Part shown: one piece after another, positions 1 to 6,095 of the stretch
How positions within the stretch are numbered: the stretch's first letter is position 1
Layout of the letters: each line of letters begins with the position of its first letter
NCBI GenBank assembly: GCA_049363815.1
Contig: JBMQEM010000044.1
Location: forward strand, 1-8,674
Length of the DNA stretch: 8,674 nucleotides
From: JADKIH01 sp049363815
GTDB lineage: Bacteria > Bacteroidota > Bacteroidia > AKYH767-A > 2013-40CM-41-45
Direction of reading: 5' to 3'
Notes under the pieces: generated by a model
The model's input: the letters and a program-made list of their open reading frames with translations, nothing else
Told to the model about the DNA's origin: nothing
The model's database searches: none
Made by a program: the position numbers and the translations under genes

Positions 1-134
1 ACATAATCATCGCTGCCATCAAAGTTCAGAGCATTCGCTGTCTGTGCGAATAATTTATCAGATGAACTGAATAAATTAATAGAAACTAAGACCATAACTA
101 AGATGGCCCGCTTGAGTGGTGTGGGTGTTTTCAT
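1..134 (-). CDS. Secreted protein, LamG/concanavalin-like start (5' fragment)
   Basis: Only the first 44 codons lie in the window; the gene continues past position 1. The ATG is the complement of 132-134. The peptide has a basic start (MKTPTPLKR), a hydrophobic core (AILVMVLVSINLF) and a probable signal peptidase I site after LFAQ, so the product is predicted to be exported. Directly after the cleavage site comes TANALNFDGSDDYV. This opening strand, of the form ALNFDGxDDYV, is typical of LamG/concanavalin-like domains in large Bacteroidota surface proteins, many of which carry a type IX secretion tail. The tail cannot be checked here. A 7-of-8 match to TANNTTTG lies at the complement of 173-180, about 40 bp upstream, and is a weak promoter candidate. 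Signal peptide is confident; the domain call rests on about 14 residues. Confidence 0.7.
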   Translation of the reverse strand, partial: MKTPTPLKRAILVMVLVSINLFSSSDKLFAQTANALNFDGSDDY

Positions 135-420
135 GTGTAAATACTTGTGGTTGTGAAAATTAACAATTTTCTCAAATCTGGCAAAACCGGTTTGAAAAAA
201 GTTGATAAATTTTCGACCTCTAAAAAGTTGGGTTTTTGTGTGTTTTTGGTGGAAAAACACAACTTTTCAATATCTATAATAAGGTATTAATTAAAGTGTT
301 AAAAATTTATTCGGCGAACAGGAGTCATACGAAGGGTTAACAAGACTAATTACATGGGCAAATGATGTAGGTCATTGGATAAAATACTGATTTTTTGGAC
401 GAATTTAAGTCAAACCAATC
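135..420. other. Intergenic region with stem-loop (223-267) and palindrome (184-193)
   Basis: This 286-bp stretch separates the stop of the nucleoid-associated gene from the start of the secreted-protein gene, both on the minus strand. I see no gene in it. It contains an imperfect inverted repeat: 223-230 (AAAAGTTG) pairs with 260-267, one mismatch follows (231/259), then 232-237 pairs with 253-258, leaving a 15-nt loop. On the minus strand the distal arm ends in CAACTTTTT, so it could act as a weak terminator about 150 nt after the upstream stop, but the U-run is short. A perfect 10-bp palindrome, AAACCGGTTT, sits at 184-193, about 50 bp upstream of the secreted-protein ATG, and could be an operator. 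Both functions are inference. Confidence 0.4.
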
Positions 421-1464
421 CTACATTTCTGATTCAAAATAGATCTTATAAAACTTACGGCCATCCTTCTCAACGCCCCTTTCAATCATGTCTTTATTTC
501 CATGAATATAGATGTGAAAATTCTTGTCAAGTTTCAAAACACTCTTGAATACTTTGGATTGTTTTTTTACTGCCGGTTTCGAGATCTCAAATTGATCTTC
601 AATCTCCAGATCATTGTCTTCTCTGTAATTGTTATCATAATTTCGAAACGACTTGATGATCTCAGGCTCCTGAAATACTTTTTTCTCAAAATCCTTTTTG
701 TCGAATGAATCATTTTCCTTAAAATATTCGACTGAACGATTGAGAAGATCAATTTGATCTGATTTGCTAACTTCAAAGTCTTCCGAAAGTTGTTTGACTA
801 CAAAGTTTTTTGCAATGCCTAAAAACTCTTTCGTCATATGAAAATCATTGTTCACCGGTTTCACTTTCAGGAAATCATCTTTCCAGTATTGAGCCTCGAG
901 TGATTTGTTCAGGTTGTCGACGATAGCAATTTTAAATCCGGATGTCTCATCTGTATTAAAGATCAGACATCCTTTATCAAGCTTATTTGTATTGATACCT
1001 TCTTCACTGGAAACATTGAAGATCTTGTTTTTCTGTTTCACTTTTAAAAACCGGTCCTTCGATTCTGATTTGAAAAGTCCAATGGCATCAAATGATTCAT
1101 CATCCAGGACCAGATCAGTGAAATAAGCCACATAAAATTCTCCACTCTTGATCTTAGGATGCTCCGAACATTCATACAAATGTTTTGCTATGTTTTTTCC
1201 TTGACCGAAAAAATTCCGTTTGTCTCTAAAGATCTTCGTGCAATAACTGAAAAGTTCATTCAGCTCAAGATCCGACTCGTGATAAAATTCAAACAATTCT
1301 TCACCTTTAATTGACGACAGAAAATAGTTCAGTAAAGCCTCAATCGTATCATCATCCGGTTGCTCCATGACGGATTCGGAAAACTCAATCCCTTCTTCAA
1401 GTGATTTGTTGCCGACGAAATGGACGGCGAGTTGGCGGATCTGGGTGTTTATCGAATGAATCAT
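421..1464 (-). CDS. Nucleoid-associated protein, NdpA/YejK family
   Basis: A 347-residue cytoplasmic protein of the 37-kDa nucleoid-associated family (E. coli YejK/NdpA is of similar length, about 335 residues). Members bind or co-purify with the nucleoid; their exact role is poorly defined. Recognition rests on family-like blocks seen in the translation: VGNKSLEEGI near residue 18, NIAKHLYECSEHPKIKSGEF (about 91-110), NKLDKGCLIFNT (about 159-170), EAQYWKDDFLKVKP (about 189-202), SDQIDLLNRSVEYF (about 236-249) and KVFKSVLKLDKNFHIYIHGN near the C terminus. There is no signal peptide or TM segment. The chosen ATG gives IHSINTQIRQLAVHFVGNK, the expected family start. A TATATTTG box lies 22-29 nt upstream. 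The gene stands alone; the neighbour upstream on the same strand is separated by about 80 bp of noncoding DNA. Confidence 0.9.
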   Translation of the reverse strand: MIHSINTQIRQLAVHFVGNKSLEEGIEFSESVMEQPDDDTIEALLNYFLSSIKGEELFEFYHESDLELNELFSYCTKIFRDKRNFFGQGKNIAKHLYECSEHPKIKSGEFYVAYFTDLVLDDESFDAIGLFKSESKDRFLKVKQKNKIFNVSSEEGINTNKLDKGCLIFNTDETSGFKIAIVDNLNKSLEAQYWKDDFLKVKPVNNDFHMTKEFLGIAKNFVVKQLSEDFEVSKSDQIDLLNRSVEYFKENDSFDKKDFEKKVFQEPEIIKSFRNYDNNYREDNDLEIEDQFEISKPAVKKQSKVFKSVLKLDKNFHIYIHGNKDMIERGVEKDGRKFYKIYFESEM

Positions 1465-1485
1465 TCAGGATTTTATAGTTCATCG

Positions 1486-1493
1486 CAAATATA
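1486..1493 (-). promoter_or_regulatory. Candidate -7 box (TATATTTG) for the nucleoid-associated gene
   Basis: The minus strand reads TATATTTG, a full match to the Bacteroidota -7 consensus TANNTTTG. It lies 21 nt before the ATG at 1464, which predicts a leader of roughly 15 nt. I see no TTG/TTTG -33 element at the usual 17-23 bp spacing, so the call rests on the -7 box alone in AT-rich DNA. Confidence 0.4.
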
Positions 1494-1543
1494 AAATTTA
1501 TTAAAGGGAAATATCATTTTAATTTGTTTATTGAAGGCAAGAA

Positions 1544-2572
1544 TCAATTAAAAGATTTTGTAATCGAAACAAACAAAGAATAAGCTGTCGACATCTGAAC
1601 TCCTTTTACATTCTGATAAACAGGGATCCCAAATTCAATTCCCAATTTAGTATCATGCAGAAGACCTTTGTTCAGGTAATAATTGAAGCCCGCATAAGTG
1701 TTTCCTTTTATCCCACCATGATTAACGGGATTTGCATCCGGTTCAGCAAGAGTTGAGATCATGGGATCTCTCCCTGAAATCACATCACCATTAAATATTT
1801 CACCACGGAAGGAAGCACTGAAGGAAGAATTGAAAGAATAAGCTGACCAGATATTAAAAGTTACATCACTGCCTTGTCGGTAGCCATTCTCATTTTCAAA
1901 TGGCCGTATATTCATCAGTGCTTGAGCACTCCAGGCCAGTTTTCCTGTTCGCTTATAATAGGTAAGTCCGGGCATCAGGTCGAAAGATCCAGTACCTAAT
2001 TGCATCATGTACGATTGTCGTTGGCCGGGAAACAAAGCATGTTCTCCTGCTTCAACATTGATATCGCCTGTTGGCATATTCAATCCGGCACTCAGGACCA
2101 ATGATGATCCTTCTCCATTTCCGATCTTGTATAAAGCCCATAGTTTAACATCCCCAAATCCGCCGGAACTGTGCGTATGAAACAATGATGCATCAGCATT
2201 TGAACCTCCGTGCACATGTCCTGCAGCATACGATTGCATGTTCATTGAGTTCACATTATAAGATGCCATCATCATAACCGTAAGCCTGCCGGTGATCCCA
2301 TACATGGCCATGATCATATGCATGTCCATTTTCATTTTTTCTGCGGCCATACTATAATTCCGGTTAAATATATCCTCGGTTGAAATTTTCTCTGTTCCTG
2401 AAAGATTATTTTTCATCAGCATGTTCATGTAAGTGTAATTGAACATCCAGCCATCTTTCGGATGACTGTGACTGATCATGATACCTGCTGGACTGGCATC
2501 AAGATTTTGCGCATTGATTGAATTACTTATCAATAATACTACTGCAATTACGAAGCAGATTTTTGCATTCAT
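1544..2572 (-). CDS. Met/His-rich outer-membrane beta-barrel-like protein, putative metal-linked transporter
   Basis: From the chosen ATG (complement of 2570-2572) the product is 342 residues. The frame is open to an ATG at 2623, but the shorter start yields a classic signal peptide (MNAKICFVIAVVLLISNSINAQ) and the extension would add a second hydrophobic stretch. After cleavage the protein is rich in Met and His: MNMLM (49-53), MKMDMHMIMAM (80-90), MMM (100-102), MNM (110-112), and HSH, HVH and HTH pairs (35-37, 119-121, 132-134). The remainder alternates short amphipathic strands with Gly/Asn turns and ends in a strand-like segment, LFVSITKSFN, consistent with an outer-membrane barrel. It resembles proteins annotated 'transporter' (phenol MetA-degradation fold) often found beside heavy-metal genes. 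The Met/His clusters suggest Cu(I) or similar binding. Location is fairly likely; substrate is inference. The next gene upstream has the same orientation, 99 bp away. Confidence 0.65.
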   Translation of the reverse strand: MNAKICFVIAVVLLISNSINAQNLDASPAGIMISHSHPKDGWMFNYTYMNMLMKNNLSGTEKISTEDIFNRNYSMAAEKMKMDMHMIMAMYGITGRLTVMMMASYNVNSMNMQSYAAGHVHGGSNADASLFHTHSSGGFGDVKLWALYKIGNGEGSSLVLSAGLNMPTGDINVEAGEHALFPGQRQSYMMQLGTGSFDLMPGLTYYKRTGKLAWSAQALMNIRPFENENGYRQGSDVTFNIWSAYSFNSSFSASFRGEIFNGDVISGRDPMISTLAEPDANPVNHGGIKGNTYAGFNYYLNKGLLHDTKLGIEFGIPVYQNVKGVQMSTAYSLFVSITKSFN

Positions 2573-2671
2573 AAGAATGAATTTGAAGTTAAATAAAATA
2601 TAAATGACTAACGAGATGAGCAAGGAGCAGTCCTTACATCAACATTAAACAATAAAAATTGTAAATTTAAA

Positions 2672-3040
2672 TTAACAGGAAGGCGGGTGGAAAACGGAAA
2701 ACGGAAAACCGGAAGGCTTTTCCTTTATAGTGACAAATGAAATGAAAATGTCTTCATTTGAAAAAAATATTTCATTAGTGAAGTCCTGAACGAATAACAC
2801 CAAAGAGTTTTCAGATTTCAAATTGTTGGCCGGACCATTCTGTTTCTTTTCATCTCCTGCCAATTCTTTTTTCAAATGACATTTACCATGACATTTCAAC
2901 GCCGGTTTAGCTTTGTTTTCGCAAAGCACATTGGTATAATAAGATAGATTGGAGCGGTAATGCACATAAAGTAAGGTTTTGCTCACTGTACTGAGTAAAA
3001 CGCAAATCATTAAAAGAAAAGATATTTGCTTTATGAACAT
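2672..3040 (-). CDS. Small membrane-anchored/secreted protein with C-H-G-K-C-H motif
   Basis: A 122-residue protein. Residues 5-25 are hydrophobic (ISFLLMICVLLSTVSKTLLYV), acting as a signal peptide or an N-terminal membrane anchor. The core motif is VLCENKAKPALKCHGKCHLKKEL (Cys40, Cys50, His51, Cys54, His55), followed by a charged, probably flexible linker (58-77), a hydrophobic segment (about 79-105) and a C-terminal FHPPSC ending in Cys122. I recall small Bacteroidota hypothetical proteins with the same LCxxxxxPxxxCxGKCHLxK pattern and a C-terminal HPP, often near metal or TonB genes, but no function is established to my knowledge. The clustered Cys/His residues could bind metal in the periplasm. 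It lies upstream of the Met/His-rich barrel gene on the same strand and could be co-transcribed. The last codons overlap a tandem heptamer repeat. A TACATTTG -7 box abuts the start. Confidence 0.7.
   Translation of the reverse strand: MFIKQISFLLMICVLLSTVSKTLLYVHYRSNLSYYTNVLCENKAKPALKCHGKCHLKKELAGDEKKQNGPANNLKSENSLVLFVQDFTNEIFFSNEDIFISFVTIKEKPSGFPFSVFHPPSC
2689..2709. repeat. Tandem heptamer, three copies of GGAAAAC, inside a coding region
   Basis: Three perfect back-to-back copies at 2689-2695, 2696-2702 and 2703-2709 lie within the last 15 codons of the CHGKCH-motif gene, where they encode the Phe-Pro-Phe-Ser-Val-Phe stretch. The unit is 7 nt, so gain or loss of a copy would shift the frame and replace the C-terminal HPPSC. 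Three copies is a short array, so it may be chance. Confidence 0.6.
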
Positions 3041-3047
3041 CTATGGG

Positions 3048-3055
3048 CAAATGTA
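3048..3055 (-). promoter_or_regulatory. Candidate -7 box (TACATTTG) for the CHGKCH-motif gene
   Basis: The minus strand reads TACATTTG, a full TANNTTTG match, ending 7 nt before the ATG at 3040. A start site a few bases downstream would leave almost no leader. No -33 TTG is visible at normal spacing. The box sits in the 61-bp divergent region shared with the plus-strand gene at 3102; on the plus strand a 7-of-8 match, TATTTTTA, lies at 3079-3086. Confidence 0.4.
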
Positions 3056-3101
3056 AAGAATAATTCAGTTTTAATCGCTATTTTTACAAAAAAGAGAAAA
3101 A

Positions 3102-3479
3102 TTGAATAAAAGAAAATTAGTGCAGATTTTTACGATTGCATGCTTAATGAGCCTGTCTGTTTTCTGTTGTTTTTTTTCTGCAAATGATCATAAGTCTGAA
3201 ATAGCAGCTGAAGAAGAGCTTACATTTCTGACATCAGGATCTATCAATGGAAAAAATACGTTGATCTCTAAATGTCCCGTTCCTGTTCCTGTTGTTGAAT
3301 TGAATTCCGCTGCTTTTAAAATTCTGACCGGGAATTGCGGAAAGAAGGTAATTGGAATGCAGCGTTTTTCCTGTGATTATTTTACTTCATATTTGCTGAG
3401 TTATTCTAAACATCATAATAATAATCTTTTTAGAACATTACAGAATATTCATTTGACAATTTCTGTCTGGAGGATTTGA
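3102..3479 (+). CDS. Small secreted Cys-containing protein of unknown function (TTG start)
   Basis: A 125-residue frame beginning at TTG (3102). No in-frame ATG lies upstream before a stop at 3072-3074. The next ATG (codon 16, 3147) would remove the basic part of the signal peptide. The TTG start gives MNKRKLVQIFTIACLMSLSVFCCFF, a good export signal, preceded by a purine-rich AAAGAGAAAAA that may serve for ribosome binding. Cys22-Cys23 in the hydrophobic stretch might be a lipid attachment site, but the lipobox is poor. The mature part is mostly polar, with CPVPVPVVE (58-66) and further cysteines at 79 and 91, a His pair at 104-105 and a C-terminal HLTISVWRI. I do not recognise a family. It diverges from the CHGKCH-motif gene across 61 bp, suggesting shared regulation. 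Base composition is like its neighbours. The frame length and signal peptide support a real gene; the start codon is unsure. Confidence 0.55.
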   Translation: MNKRKLVQIFTIACLMSLSVFCCFFSANDHKSEIAAEEELTFLTSGSINGKNTLISKCPVPVPVVELNSAAFKILTGNCGKKVIGMQRFSCDYFTSYLLSYSKHHNNNLFRTLQNIHLTISVWRI

Positions 3480-3598
3480 AATTTTATTCCGTGATCGGTA
3501 ATTTTATTTGACAAATGCGGTTCTGCCATAGGTGCTATATGGTTTTGCCTTTTTTGTCCTAATGCAATTTTTATTTAAAATCAAATCAGAAAATTTCA

Positions 3599-4522
3599 AT
3601 GGATAAAATATCTTCAAACAACGTCTTGAACTATAAAATGGCGAAAAGCTTTCTTCAGTTCAGGATCGTAGTAAAAAATAACATCAAAGATTTCATACTC
3701 ATAGCGATCGGGATCTTCGCTGCGGCATTTGGTTTCAAAGGATTCCTGCTTACGAATAATTTTATCGATGGCGGTGCTACAGGTATTTCCTTATTGATCT
3801 CAGCGCTTACCGGGACACCATTATATATATGGATCATTTGTGTGAACATTCCATTTATTATTCTTGCAAACAAGATCATCGACAGGAAATTTGCCTTTAA
3901 GATGACCTTGGCGATATCCGGTCTGGCATTAGTGCTGGCAACAGTTACATTTCCGAATGTGACAAACGACAATCTTCTCGTCGCTGTTTTCGGCGGATTC
4001 TTTCTTGGAGCCGGAATCGGATTGTCGATCAGAGGTGGAGCTGTACTCGATGGGACGGAAGTGCTTGCAATTTACCTGAGCCGGAAATTCGGAACCACTA
4101 TTGGTGATATCATCGTTATCATCAATGTCATTATTTTTTCAGCAGCAGCATATTTTCTTACCATACAAATTGCGCTTTATTCTATGATCACTTATTTATC
4201 TGCATCAAAGACACTGGATTTTCTGGTCGAAGGAATTGAAGAATATTCCGGTGTGACGATCATCTCAGTTCATAATGAGACGATCAAGCAAATGATCATA
4301 AATACTCTGGGAAGAGGAGTGACGGTTTATCGTGGATCCGGCGGATATGGGAATCACGGTGCAAAAGGTGATATCGATATTTTGTACACAGTCCTGACAA
4401 GGTTAGAATTAAACAGACTCAATACCGAAATCGAAAAGATCGATAAAAATGCATTTGTAGTCATGAGTAGCGTCAGAGATACAAAAGGCGGAATGATTAA
4501 AAAGAGGCCTTTGAAGCATTAA
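3599..4522 (+). CDS. YitT-family membrane protein with C-terminal DUF2179 domain
   Basis: A 307-residue integral membrane protein. About five or six TM segments fall at 31-51, 56-70, 73-92, 99-118, 125-147 and 168-200. Two repeated halves are visible: GGATGISLLISALTG (58-72) with NIPF after it, and RGGAVLDGTEVLAIYLSRKF (145-164) with NVIIF after it, the usual YitT/DUF161 pattern. Residues 218-297 form the DUF2179 domain (GVTIISVHNETIKQMIINTL, GRGVTVYRGSGGYG, GDIDILYTVLTRLEL), probably cytoplasmic. The family is widespread; its substrate and function are not firmly known. The first ATG (3599) is used; an ATG at codon 14 (3638) is an equally reasonable start because residues 1-13 lie outside the conserved region. 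No strong Shine-Dalgarno sequence precedes either. The gene appears to stand alone, with 119 bp before it and 305 bp after it. Confidence 0.92.
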   Translation: MDKISSNNVLNYKMAKSFLQFRIVVKNNIKDFILIAIGIFAAAFGFKGFLLTNNFIDGGATGISLLISALTGTPLYIWIICVNIPFIILANKIIDRKFAFKMTLAISGLALVLATVTFPNVTNDNLLVAVFGGFFLGAGIGLSIRGGAVLDGTEVLAIYLSRKFGTTIGDIIVIINVIIFSAAAYFLTIQIALYSMITYLSASKTLDFLVEGIEEYSGVTIISVHNETIKQMIINTLGRGVTVYRGSGGYGNHGAKGDIDILYTVLTRLELNRLNTEIEKIDKNAFVVMSSVRDTKGGMIKKRPLKH

Positions 4523-4573
4523 TCTGCAAGGAATTGTGTTTTAATTTGTGAGTGTTCAGCTATGATTTTTTTA

Positions 4574-4644
4574 AAACACGAAGAGCACAAGAGGTGAATG
4601 CCCAATTCCGTGGTCTTTCAGTGAACTTAGTGCCCTTTGTGTTT
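4574..4644. repeat. Degenerate intergenic inverted repeat (CACGAAG / GGGCAC type)
   Basis: The left arm at 4574-4590 (AAACACGAAGAGCACAA) matches the reverse complement of 4628-4644 (AAACACAAAGGGCACTA) at 14 of 17 positions. The spacer contains TTCCGTGGTCTTTCAGTGAAC, which continues the same word style (reverse complement: GTTCACTGAAAGACCACGG). From memory, fragments such as CACAAAGGGCACTAAGTTCAC are scattered between genes in many environmental Bacteroidota genomes, so this is probably a decayed copy of an interspersed element. It has no transposase and no target-site duplication that I can see. Confidence 0.5.
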
Positions 4645-4745
4645 AATTTCTCAATGTTTTTCTGGTACAATCCTTGCCTTCGGAAGCATATCACCAAACT
4701 TATTATTAACAGCCAAATCCCTAAAACAAGTAATGAAAATCATTC

Positions 4746-4772
4746 TTTGGACAGAAATGATGGCTAATTTTG
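4746..4772 (+). promoter_or_regulatory. Candidate Bacteroidota promoter for the lipoprotein gene
   Basis: TTTG at 4746-4749 and TAATTTTG at 4765-4772 match both halves of the phylum consensus, with a 15-bp spacer that is slightly shorter than usual. The predicted transcript would have a leader of about 50 nt ending in the A-rich tract before the ATG at 4828. Confidence 0.4.
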
Positions 4773-4827
4773 CTCTCTCTTCAGTACAATCATAACAAAC
4801 AATTCATAATTTCAAAAAAAACAAAAA

Positions 4828-5808
4828 ATGAAAACAGGAAAGTTCATTCTGATCAGTGCCTTTTCAGCTTTAACAATTTTCTCAGGTTGTAAAAAAGATG
4901 AAGATAAAGTTGAAGAAGCCAAGCTTGATGCAAATGTTTCACAGTTTAATTCCGATGCCAATAATTATAAGGCAGAATCAGATCAGGTTGATAATGACAT
5001 CAACAATTCATTAAGTGAGATTCCTGCTTTCGGAAGAATGTCGTCTTCGTCTACTTCATCAACAATTTTATCAAGTCCGTTGTGCGGTGTTGTCATTGAT
5101 TCTTCACAAATCGCCAACAAAATACTTTTTTACAATTTTGATGGCGTAACTCCTTGTTTTAGTCCATCCCGTACCCGTTCCGGACAGATCAAAGTTGAAT
5201 TGACAAGCGGCACTCATTGGAGTGATATCGGTGCAGAATTAACCTTGACTTACATCGATTTTAAAGTTGTTCGTTTAAGTGATAATAAATCGATCAAGTT
5301 CAATGGTGTAAAAACGTTGAGGAATATTAATGGAAACAACTGGCTTGGATTTCTGTTGAGTACAGCAACACTTAAATATCAGGAACGCGCATTGAATATT
5401 AATGTGGTTTTTGATAACAATATGAGTGCAGTCTGGAACAGCGCCCGCATCACTGAATGGAGTCTGATCCCGGCGACAGCAAATCCAAATATCCCTTACG
5501 CGCATATCCAGTTCAGTGCTGTCGGTGATACTTCGCTGAATGGTCATACAAATGTTGACAGTTGGGGTGTGAATCGTTTCGGAAGTGCTTTCACTACATA
5601 TTATAATTCTACAGTCAATTCAAATACCTATTGTGGGCTTTGGAGATTCAATTCCGGCGAGCTGGCACATGCTGTTGATGGAAACACATTCACACTTACA
5701 CTTGGTGTAGATCAAAGCGGTAATCCAACTCCTTATGCATGCGCATATGGATATAAAGTTGCCTGGAATGTGAATGGAAATTCGAATAGTGTTGTATTAA
5801 GCTATTAA
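4828..5808 (+). CDS. Probable surface-exposed lipoprotein of unknown function
   Basis: A 326-residue lipoprotein. The signal peptide MKTGKFILISAFSALTIFSG ends at Cys21, the lipidation site. The residues after it, KKDEDK, are a Lys/Asp/Glu-rich tag of the kind that sends lipoproteins to the cell surface in Bacteroidota, so outer-leaflet exposure is likely. Residues 22-62 are charged and probably helical or coiled-coil, then comes a Ser/Thr-rich linker (72-83). From about 84 to the end the sequence is predicted beta-rich, with many Asn, Ser, Thr and aromatic residues. Four further cysteines (86, 110, 269, 305) could form two disulfides that join the ends of this domain. I do not recognise the domain. 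The translation start is well placed after the A-rich ACAAAAA leader common in this phylum. The gene appears monocistronic: own candidate promoter upstream and a strong terminator 21 bp after the stop. Confidence 0.85.
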   Translation: MKTGKFILISAFSALTIFSGCKKDEDKVEEAKLDANVSQFNSDANNYKAESDQVDNDINNSLSEIPAFGRMSSSSTSSTILSSPLCGVVIDSSQIANKILFYNFDGVTPCFSPSRTRSGQIKVELTSGTHWSDIGAELTLTYIDFKVVRLSDNKSIKFNGVKTLRNINGNNWLGFLLSTATLKYQERALNINVVFDNNMSAVWNSARITEWSLIPATANPNIPYAHIQFSAVGDTSLNGHTNVDSWGVNRFGSAFTTYYNSTVNSNTYCGLWRFNSGELAHAVDGNTFTLTLGVDQSGNPTPYACAYGYKVAWNVNGNSNSVVLSY

Positions 5809-5828
5809 AAACTTGTTTGACCGCATTT

Positions 5829-5875
5829 AAAAGTGCTCCTGTTGATCGATTTTCAGCAGGAGCATTTTTATTTTC
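5829..5875 (+). terminator. Rho-independent terminator after the lipoprotein gene
   Basis: A 12-bp stem pairs 5834-5845 (TGCTCCTGTTGA) with 5853-5864, with one G-U pair and a 7-nt loop. It is followed directly by TTTTTATTTT. An A-run before the stem (5829-5832) gives weak bidirectional character, but the nearest minus-strand gene is far away. Confidence 0.9.
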
Positions 5876-6082
5876 TGTGAAAAAGTAATTTTCTGTTTTA
5901 ATGTATTTTTCAGCATAATATGCATCTTCAATTGAGATTAGACACAAGCTTTTCACGGACAAATGACACGGTGCGTATAAAATATCCGCACCCATCTCAC
6001 GACTTGCAGACATTTATCTCCAATTTGAAGATTAAATTTTTATAACACGTGAAAACACACGAATTTCGCTGACATAAATAAC
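5876..6082. other. Palindromic intergenic DNA upstream of the histidine-kinase operon
   Basis: No credible gene on either strand. Two symmetric elements stand out. GCATA-A-TATGC at 5914-5924 is a perfect 11-bp palindrome. At 5970-5992, GGTGCG pairs with CGCACC and, after one mismatch, three more base pairs close a 3-nt loop; this is the most G+C-rich spot in an AT-rich gap. Neither has a U-tract, so they are not terminators. A CACGTG-containing segment with CACACGAATTTCGC (6046-6070) recalls interspersed intergenic repeat debris. Operator function is possible but only inferred. Confidence 0.4.
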
Positions 6083-6090
6083 TAAATTTG
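6083..6090 (+). promoter_or_regulatory. Candidate -7 box (TAAATTTG) for the two-component operon
   Basis: A full TANNTTTG match ending 5 nt before the ATG at 6096, which implies a very short or absent leader. No TTG -33 element is seen at 17-23 bp spacing, which lowers confidence. Confidence 0.4.
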
Positions 6091-6095
6091 ATTTT

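Larger units (their letters stand above)
4523..4827. other. Intergenic region between the YitT-family and lipoprotein genes
   Basis: No credible gene. An open frame starting at a GTG (4552-4767) exists, but its residues derive from repeat-like DNA and show no family resemblance, signal or consistent composition. The region holds a degenerate inverted repeat (4574-4644), a candidate promoter for the lipoprotein (4746-4772) and an A-rich leader (4813-4827) just before the ATG. I see no convincing terminator for the YitT-family gene. Confidence 0.6.

Noticed and set aside
502..1126. Open frames inside the nucleoid-associated gene on both strands
   Set aside because: They are shadows of a confidently identified gene.
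2573..2623. Longer N terminus for the Met/His-rich barrel protein (ATG at 2623)
   Set aside because: It would put a second hydrophobic segment before a complete signal peptide and would cover a possible promoter (TTG at 2621-2623 and TATATTTT at 2595-2602, minus strand).
3506..3516. ATTTG-A-CAAAT palindrome before the YitT-family gene
   Set aside because: An 11-bp AT-rich palindrome is likely by chance, and no -7 element lies at a fitting distance.
4552..4767. 71-codon open frame on the plus strand starting at GTG
   Set aside because: It lies across the inverted repeat and the lipoprotein promoter candidate, has no ribosome site and shows no protein-like features.
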